Below are positions 59,511-64,000 of a stretch of DNA of 64,000 bases, in pieces. Made by a program: the position numbers and the translations under genes. A model generated the notes under the pieces. It saw nothing but the letters and a program-made list of their open reading frames with translations, was not told where the DNA came from and ran no database searches. This stretch comes from a bacterium (lineage in GTDB: Bacteria; Actinomycetota; Acidimicrobiia; Acidimicrobiales; Bin134). The stretch is from the NCBI GenBank assembly GCA_026708015.1, contig JAPOVT010000007.1, forward strand, positions 25,989 through 89,988, given 5' to 3'. Position 1 is the stretch's first letter. Every line of letters begins with the position of its first letter.

Positions 59511-60368
59511 ATGGCGGTGGAAATGGAATGGCTGGTCGACCAACCCTCCCAATCCAACCCGGTCATGGTGGTGGCCCTGGAGGGTCTGTTCGACGCCGCC
59601 GATGCGGCCACCACTGCGGTTCGGTCGATGAAAGAAAGTGCCAACAGCGTCGAACCGCTGGCTCAGATCGACCCTGAGGGCTTCTTCAACTTCCAAGACC
59701 GACGCCCCGAGGTCCGTTTGGATGACAATGGCAGGCGGGTCATCGACTGGCCGTCAACCCAGGTGGATGCAGTGGAGCGTTTCGGCGCCAAACACCCCCT
59801 TGTGGTGGTGGACGGCGTGGAGCCCCACCTGCGGTGGAGAACCTTCGCCGATTACCTGGTTGAGGTGGCCACCGAGTGCCAAGCCGGCCTGGTGGTCACG
59901 CTCGGGGCCATGGTGGGCCTCGCCCCCCACACGCGACCCCTTGGCGTCGTCGGCAGCTCCACCAACGCCGAGTTGGCCCGCATGTTCGGCTTGGGCCGCC
60001 CCACCTATGAGGGCCCCACCGGACTGGTGGGCGCCCTCCACGACGCTCTGGACCAAGCCCGCATCCCGGTCATCTCCCTGCGGGTATCGGTGCCCCACTA
60101 CGTTCCTGGACCGCCCAACCCCGAAGCCACCCGATCGTTGCTCAAGCGGTTCGAGTTGATCACCGGCATCATCACCGACCATGCCGAGCTCGACGAGGCC
60201 GCCGCCGCCTGGCGCGAGCGAGTTGACTCTGCGGTAGCCGGCGACGACGACCTCAAGAACTACGTCGCCCAACTCGAACAGCAGATCGACGAGGCCGACG
60301 ACCTCCTCCCCACCGGCGACGACCTCGCCACCCAGTTCGAAGCCTTCCTCCGCGACCCCTGGAAATAG
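59511..60368 (+). CDS. PAC2-family protein (proteasome assembly chaperone-like)
   Basis: 285 residues from ATG 59511. The mid-section (ALEGLFDAADAATTAVRSMKE, ~24-45; DGVEPHLRWRTFADYLVEVATECQAG, ~106; GLVVTLGAMVGLAPHTRPLGVVGSSTN, ~130-157; GPTGLVGALHDALDQARIPVISLRVSVPHYV) is the PAC2 domain. ~225-285 is a helical acidic coiled coil (DDLKNYVAQLEQQIDEADDL). Actinobacterial PAC2 proteins are linked to proteasome or folding functions. It is divergent from the SDR with 64 bases between. Confidence 0.85.
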   Translation: MAVEMEWLVDQPSQSNPVMVVALEGLFDAADAATTAVRSMKESANSVEPLAQIDPEGFFNFQDRRPEVRLDDNGRRVIDWPSTQVDAVERFGAKHPLVVVDGVEPHLRWRTFADYLVEVATECQAGLVVTLGAMVGLAPHTRPLGVVGSSTNAELARMFGLGRPTYEGPTGLVGALHDALDQARIPVISLRVSVPHYVPGPPNPEATRSLLKRFELITGIITDHAELDEAAAAWRERVDSAVAGDDDLKNYVAQLEQQIDEADDLLPTGDDLATQFEAFLRDPWK

Positions 60369-60375
60369 TACCTTT

Positions 60376-60390
60376 CATTGAATTTCAATG
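60376..60390. repeat. palindrome CATTGAA-T-TTCAATG
   Basis: Perfect 7-bp arms about one central base, 8 bases beyond the PAC2 gene stop. AT-rich, so not a GC-rich terminator. It could be a protein-binding site or part of the end of an element; it lies 12 bases before the stem-loop at 60402. Confidence 0.5.
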
Positions 60391-60401
60391 CGTTATAACT
60401 A

Positions 60402-60435
60402 GAACAGCGTCGAATCATGTGACTCGACGCTGTTC
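60402..60435. terminator. 12-bp perfect stem-loop GAACAGCGTCGA...TCGACGCTGTTC
   Basis: Arms 60402-60413 and 60424-60435 with a 10-base loop (ATCATGTGAC). It lies 34 bases beyond the PAC2 stop and 29 bases before the tRNA-like element. No T-tract follows. The long stem suits a terminator for PAC2, but it could also mark an insulating or recombination site. Confidence 0.6.
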
Positions 60436-60463
60436 CATGAGATCGGTACGATCCCAATTTGGT

Positions 60464-60531
60464 GGGGCTGGCATGGTGCACGGACCGCCTCCAAAGTGGA
60501 TTCCGTGGGGGTTCGAGTCCCCCCAGCTCCA
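60464..60531 (+). ncRNA. 68-nt tRNA-like structure without D-stem, related to the tmRNA acceptor domain
   Basis: Acceptor stem GGGGCTG (60464-60470) pairs with CAGCTCC (60524-60530; one G-U). T-arm GGGGG-TTCGAGT-CCCCC (60507-60523) is perfect. The middle is one stem: ACGGA with TCCGT and CCGC with GTGG, closing a 7-base loop CTCCAAA (60489-60495) that would place CCA as anticodon. Only about nine bases stand where a D-arm should be. GGGGCTG...CAGCTCCA is the tmRNA end signature, and GCACGGA plus the later CCGTGGGGG also recall actinobacterial tmRNA 3' parts, but no tag-coding body is present. No CCA is encoded (ACCG follows). A tmRNA-derived fragment or att remnant is most likely. Confidence 0.6.
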
Positions 60532-60553
60532 CCGTCCACTATACCGGGGTGGA

Positions 60554-61087
60554 CTAAGCGCCGGTCAACCGGCTAACGGCTTCGTCGATGATGGTGGTGG
60601 CCAGCTTTTGGAGGGACTCGTCGTCGAGGGTGGAGACGGGGTGGGGGACGGTGACCGCGGGGTAGGTGGCCATGCCCACGGTGGGGGCGAACGACTCGAC
60701 CACCGGCTCAAACGGCTCGGTGATCAGCAGCATCGAGGGGATGCCGCGGGATTCCATGTGAACGGCGTCGTGCAGACTGCACGCGGTGCAGGCGCCTCAA
60801 TCGCCCAGGCCGGAGATGATGAGGTGGGAGCGGGCGGCCAGCATCTCGGCATCGTCGGCGTCGATGGGCTTGCCCGCGGCCGACTTGGAGTGAACCACGA
60901 TGTCGGCCACCGGGAGGCGATCCCGCAGCTCCTCGGCCAGGTAGGTGAGCAGCTCTTTGGCGTTGTTCTTGGCGTTGTCGATCACCCCGATGACCACGGG
61001 CTCGGTGGGCGTCTGGCGATGCGCCATTGCGACCGGGTCAACTTGGGCTTCTTCGTAGACCGGCGACAACACCGTTACTGACGACAC
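60554..61087 (-). CDS. UGSC-type selenoprotein; in-frame TGA (60797-60799) read as selenocysteine
   Basis: Start GTG 61087, stop at 60554-60556; 177 residues including one in-frame TGA at residue 97. Before the TGA the frame reads VIGVIDNAKNNAKELLTYLAEELRDRL and ends LIISGLGD; after it reads GACTACSLHDAVHMESRGIP and continues LLITEPFEPVVESFAPTVG, VPHPVSTLDDESLQKLATTIIDEAVSRL. This is the UGSC family: Sec in U-G-S-C (here U-G-A-C), a redox U-x-x-C, followed by Cys-Thr-Ala-Cys. The protein is normal length only if the TGA is translated. Ribosome site GGGAGGAG, 5 bases before GTG. It begins 13 bases after the stop of the gene at 61101, so the two are an operon. Sec biosynthesis genes are not in the window. 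Confidence 0.82.
60764..60796 (-). promoter_or_regulatory. SECIS-like RNA hairpin directly after the TGA
   Basis: In the minus-strand RNA, CGUGCA (60783-60778) and UGCACG (60774-60769) close a three-base loop GUC (60777-60775). Bases GGCG (60796-60793) and CGCC (60767-60764) can extend it. The GUC is at positions 20-22 after the UGA, the same distance as in the E. coli fdhF SECIS as I remember it (UGCAGGUCUGCA), and the flanking UGCA...UGCA is also shared. An alternative fold, CUGCAC/GUGCAG, competes. The bulged U of fdhF is not visible. Confidence 0.65.
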
Positions 61088-61092
61088 GAGAA

Positions 61093-61100
61093 CTCCTCCC
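61093..61100 (-). promoter_or_regulatory. strong ribosome-binding site GGGAGGAG of the selenoprotein gene
   Basis: GGGAGGAG on the minus strand ends 5 bases before the GTG at 61087 and follows the upstream gene's TGA directly. It decides the start: no other start codon in the frame has a comparable site, and the frame upstream is antisense of unrelated sequence. Confidence 0.7.
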
Positions 61101-62162
61101 TCACGCCAAGGGTAGCCCGTCGCCGGGCGCGGCCACCTTTCGGGTAACGGCCACCGAATGCACAACCGGCGCCCAGTTGGGGATGTAGGCCGACCAGCCC
61201 GCTCCCGCGCTGCCCGCAGTAACCAGGAAGATGTCGTCGGGGCCTCGAACCGTGTTGAGTTTGCCGTCGGCGTCGGGGGTCATGTCGTTTTGGGCGGTGA
61301 ACTCCTGTAAGACCCCGCCCGCCGCCAGGTGCTCGGGGGTCACCCTGCTGTGGTCGGCTAAGAACTCCCGCACCATCGGCTTGGTCCAGCCCGCCTCGGC
61401 CAGAATCTGGCGGTGCTCGGGGCCGATCACCAGCAACACCTGGTGCTTCTTAGCCACCGCATAGGTGGCCGGGCCGGTCATGGCGGCGGCAAAGGTCAAC
61501 AGAACGCCCTCGGGATCGCCGTTGAGGTGGTTGGCCACCTGATGGGGGCTCTCGGAGGGGAACATGGTCACTGTGGTGTCGTTTTCGCCATATCCCAGCT
61601 CCACCCGCAGCGGTGGCCAACCCTGCGGCTGGGTCTCCTCGGCCACCAGCATCGTGTACTTGCCGGGGTGACCCAGTGATGATCCGTCGAGAGTGTCCGA
61701 CCGGGCCCCCAGCACGTTCATGGCCACCAGCCGCAAAGCCCGCCCCACCGTGGCGTTGGCCCGATAGCCCGGACCCAGAGCATTGCGGCCGGTGTTGAAC
61801 CCCAGTTCGGCCACCAGCGGCCCGCTCACCACCGCACACAGCGCAGCGCCGCCAGTGCTGGTCACCACCGTGTGGCACCCGAACCGGGGATCGAACATGG
61901 CCGACAACCCGGCCAGCACCACCGGGAAGTACTCAGGGCGGCAGCCGGCCATCACTGCGTTGACGGCCGCCTTCTCCGCGGTCACCTCCCGGGACCGCTC
62001 GGGCACATTGCCCACGATGTCGCCCGCCCCCACCCCGGCATGGTCGAGCATGGCCTGGACCCGCTCCGGCGTGGGCGGAACCACTGGCAGTCCGTCGGTC
62101 CACCCCCGGCCGAAGAACTCCTCTTGGACGTCCCCCGCGTCGAGCACCAACTCCTGAGCCAT
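61101..62162 (-). CDS. unrecognised protein, partner of the UGSC-type selenoprotein
   Basis: 353 residues. ELVLDAGDVQEEFFGRGWTDGLPVVPPTPERVQAML (~4-39) is a distinctive start that I recall as conserved in unnamed actinobacterial and marine proteins near UGSC-type genes, but this is memory only. Other features: AVMAGCRPEYFPVVLAGL (~69), RFGCHTVVTSTGGAALCAVVSGPLVAELGFN (~96-126, two Cys), GPGYRANATVGRALRLVAMNVLGARSDTLDGSSLGHPGKYTMLVAEE and ESPHQVANHLNG. No membrane helix. It is first in the two-gene operon with the selenoprotein, which suggests a shared redox reaction or maturation. Its start lies 27 bases from the divergent SDR start (62190). Confidence 0.7.
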   Translation of the reverse strand: MAQELVLDAGDVQEEFFGRGWTDGLPVVPPTPERVQAMLDHAGVGAGDIVGNVPERSREVTAEKAAVNAVMAGCRPEYFPVVLAGLSAMFDPRFGCHTVVTSTGGAALCAVVSGPLVAELGFNTGRNALGPGYRANATVGRALRLVAMNVLGARSDTLDGSSLGHPGKYTMLVAEETQPQGWPPLRVELGYGENDTTVTMFPSESPHQVANHLNGDPEGVLLTFAAAMTGPATYAVAKKHQVLLVIGPEHRQILAEAGWTKPMVREFLADHSRVTPEHLAAGGVLQEFTAQNDMTPDADGKLNTVRGPDDIFLVTAGSAGAGWSAYIPNWAPVVHSVAVTRKVAAPGDGLPLA

Positions 62163-62189
62163 GCCGAGACGCTAGTAGGGTTCCCCGCC

Positions 62190-62984
62190 GTGACCGGAAG
62201 ACTGACAGGCAAAAGAACCATCGTGACCGGGGCGGGCTCGGGCATCGGCAAGGCTGCGGCCCAGTTGTTCGCCGCCGAGGGGGCGCTGGTGATGTGCGCC
62301 GACATCAACGACGACGCTGCTGCGGCCACTGCGGCCGAGATCGGCGACCAGGCCATCAGCCTGGGGGTGGACGTGACCCAACCCGACGACTGCCAAGCCA
62401 TGACCGAACAGGCTGCATCCGCATTCGGCGGCATCGACGCGGTTTACTCCAACGCCGGGGTGGACGGTCCCGGCCGAGCCGGCGACCTCAGCCTCGAGGA
62501 ATGGAACCGGGTGATCGGGGTGAACCTTACCGGCAAGTGGCTGGCGGTCAAGTTCGCCATTCCCCACCTCATCGAAGCCGGCGGCGGGTCGTTGGTGCTC
62601 CAGGCCAGCGTCGGCGGGGTGATCGGCGTGCCGGGCATCGCCGCCTATGCCGCGGCCAAGGCCGGGGTGATCGGCCTCACCCGGCAGATGGCGGTGGACT
62701 ACGGCCCCGACAACATCCGGGTCAACGCCATCTGCCCAGGCACGGTGCCCACTCCCCTGGTGCGGGCCACCTACGAGAAGCGGGGCGGGTTCTCAGCCAC
62801 CGCCAATGCGCCGGAAGATGCCACCGTCGACGAGATGATCGAAGCCGCCGTGATTCGCCATCCCATCGGCCGCTTGGGCACCACCACCGACATCGCCCAA
62901 CTCGCCCTGCACCTGGCCTCCGACGAGTCGTCGTGGACCACCGGTGCCGCCATCGTGATCGACGGCGGCATGTCAGTGGCCTGA
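62190..62984 (+). CDS. short-chain dehydrogenase/reductase
   Basis: 264 residues, GTG start 62190 (VTGRLTGKRTIVTGAGSGIGKAAAQLFAAEGALVMCADINDDAA). Asp of ADIN after strand 2 favours NAD. YSNAGVDGPG is the NAG-type motif (~84), LVLQASVGGVIG gives the Ser, and AAYAAAKAGVIG the YxxxK (~152-156). A conventional SDR with C-terminal DGGMSV. It is divergent from the selenoprotein-partner gene, so may share regulation with it. Confidence 0.9.
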   Translation: MTGRLTGKRTIVTGAGSGIGKAAAQLFAAEGALVMCADINDDAAAATAAEIGDQAISLGVDVTQPDDCQAMTEQAASAFGGIDAVYSNAGVDGPGRAGDLSLEEWNRVIGVNLTGKWLAVKFAIPHLIEAGGGSLVLQASVGGVIGVPGIAAYAAAKAGVIGLTRQMAVDYGPDNIRVNAICPGTVPTPLVRATYEKRGGFSATANAPEDATVDEMIEAAVIRHPIGRLGTTTDIAQLALHLASDESSWTTGAAIVIDGGMSVA

Positions 62985-63133
62985 TCAGCCCACGGTGGAG
63001 CCCAGGAGAGACTGGCCATGCCCAAGGTCCGAGACGCTATCCGAGCCGAGCAACCATCGCTGGCAAACCGAGCGACGACCTGCCCCCGGTACTTGGGGCA
63101 GTATTCTGAAAAAGAGCTGTCGCCATCGGTGAT

Positions 63134-63991
63134 CTAGGTGAACTGCCCGGCGGGCGCGTCCAACTCGACCAAGCTCCTGAGGTAGGCGTGCCTCTGCTCG
63201 TCCCAATCTCCTTGTTCCCAGTACCAGCAGGCGACGGTCTGATCGGCCCGCAACCCACAAATAGAGCTGTCGCCATCGGAGATCGAGGTGAACTCTCCGG
63301 CGGGCGCGTCCAACTCGACCAAGACCCAGCTGCGTACCCAGTGCCAGCAAGCGACGGTCTGGTCGGCCCGCAACCCACACTGAGTGCCGGCGAAACGTCC
63401 TTCGTCGGGGGCCTCGTAGCCGATCGCGGCGGTCTCTGTGAACTGCCCGGCGGGCGCGTCCCACTCGACTAGGATCGAAGGGCCAAGCCGTGTGAACTCT
63501 CGGTCATAGCTCCAGTCTCGGTCATAGCTCCAGCAGGCAATGATCTGGTTGGCCCGCCACCCACACCGGCGATAGTAAACTTTTCGACCAGCGCCTAAGC
63601 CGAACTCACGGACCGTGAATCGGTCACCTTCAATCTTGGTGAATGGTCCGGGGGGCGCGTCCAACTCGGTGTAGAACCAATGCCAGTTGCCGTCGTCGTC
63701 GCGCTGTTCTCCCCAAGTCCAGCAGACGGGAGCCTGCTCGGCCGTCAACCCGCACAAAGATGTCTCATAGTCGGGGGATAGTGGGTCTTCGGGCGGATTT
63801 GCTGGGTCGTCAGGGATGGCGAAGTGAAAGTGCGCGTCGATATCGGTAAGCGGTACGTCTGGGGCGTCCACCTGGATCCCGTCGATGGAACAGGCGATAG
63901 TCTTATCGGGGTTGGGGGCACAGAAGTACTCCCTGAAGTCCGACCCTGAGGTTCCCCCTGTTGTCCGGTCACTTGGTTTATGCGGCTTGTT
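63134..63991 (-). pseudogene. remains of an RCC1-like repeat protein, bounded by in-frame TAGs
   Basis: The frame between TAGs at 63992-63994 and 63134-63136 encodes repeats of about 40-60 residues with the pattern LDAPAGxFT, DGDSS, CGLRADQTVACW: for example FTSISDGDSSICGLRADQTVACW and CAPNPDKTIACSIDG. The lower TAG falls in the middle of a repeat: FT is followed by stop and then ITDGDSS in frame. No ATG start exists after the upper TAG; a GTG at 63871 is the only candidate. So the coding region is truncated at both ends, either by nonsense mutations or an unseen start beyond the window edge. The family call (beta-propeller RCC1-type repeats) fits the CGLR-T-ACW pattern. Confidence 0.5.
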
Positions 63992-64000
63992 CTAGTCGGT

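Noticed and set aside
60464..60531. A functional tRNA-Trp (anticodon CCA)
   Set aside because: The loop CTCCAAA fits, but there are only nine bases where a D-arm is needed, the mid-stem is a long extended hairpin and the ends match tmRNA better. A standard tRNA call would be wrong.
60464..60531. tRNA-Sec for the nearby selenoprotein
   Set aside because: There is no UCA anticodon, no long variable arm, no 6-bp D-stem, and the total length is 68, far below about 90-100.
60554..61165. Two separate small genes, 60554-60757 and 60797-61165
   Set aside because: Both are in one frame separated only by a TGA and together match one family. The ATG-based start of the first lies in the middle of a conserved motif, and the second would lack the conserved C-terminal half.
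1..64000. A prophage or integrative element spanning the window
   Set aside because: No integrase, capsid, terminase, transposase or conjugation gene is visible. Relics and a tmRNA-like fragment are not enough.

Overview
The window is high-GC, gene-dense bacterial DNA that reads like an uncultured actinobacterium, most plausibly of the Acidimicrobiia. This is an inference from content: several luciferase-like (LLM, probably F420-linked) oxidoreductases, a PAC2-family protein, repeated metal-dependent hydrolases of one type, CaiB-type CoA transferases, xanthine-dehydrogenase-family subunits, many GTG starts and many ATGA stop/start overlaps. There are no rRNAs, CRISPR arrays, integrases or recognisable insertion sequences.

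Layout. 1-10.2 kb: end of a cyclase-like gene, a Gfo/Idh/MocA oxidoreductase, a GMC oxidoreductase that appears internally deleted, then a minus-strand operon of two dimethylglycine/sarcosine-dehydrogenase-type flavoproteins, a non-pyrrolysine MttB-like methyltransferase and an acyl-CoA dehydrogenase (methylamine/betaine demethylation is the likely theme). 10.2-21.2 kb: a VapBC-type module, SDR plus P450, a phosphoesterase, an SMP-30 protein, a TauD dioxygenase and a crotonase, an epimerase, an AlbA/Schlafen-ATPase-like protein, and relics of an APC permease, a TrpB2 and a DUF6226-like gene. 21.2-33.1 kb: acyl-CoA/CoA-transferase genes, LLM oxidoreductases, a sulfotransferase, a DUF1214-like protein, a xanthine-dehydrogenase large subunit and an ABC1 kinase. 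33.3-39.4 kb: serA plus DUF1015, amidohydrolase, truncated hemoglobin, SixA-like phosphatase and RmuC. 39.4-45 kb: a relic and repeat zone with a small hydrolase/LLM/cupin operon and a DUF4143 ATPase preceded by an exact 23-bp-periodic repeat array. 45-60.4 kb: flavodoxin plus amidohydrolase, second xanthine-dehydrogenase large subunit, MFS exporter, D-aminoacylase-like hydrolase, UDP-galactopyranose-mutase-like enzyme, fused hydantoinase A/B, an orphan 2Fe-2S subunit, SDR and PAC2. 60.4-64 kb: a 68-nt tRNA-like structure related to the tmRNA acceptor domain, a two-gene operon encoding a probable selenoprotein, an SDR and a broken repeat protein.

The most exciting locus is 60.46-62.16 kb. A UGSC-type gene carries an in-frame TGA (read as selenocysteine, residue 97) in a U-G-A-C motif. 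A hairpin directly after the TGA places a GUC apical loop 20-22 nt downstream, the spacing I remember for E. coli fdhF. Conventional gene calling would split this into two meaningless ORFs. Just beyond its stop lies a compact tRNA-like fold with no D-stem. A second theme is the number of genes that lost internal or terminal segments while keeping an open frame (GMC, TrpB2, LLM, amidohydrolase, permease, repeat protein), which suggests an actively eroding accessory region.
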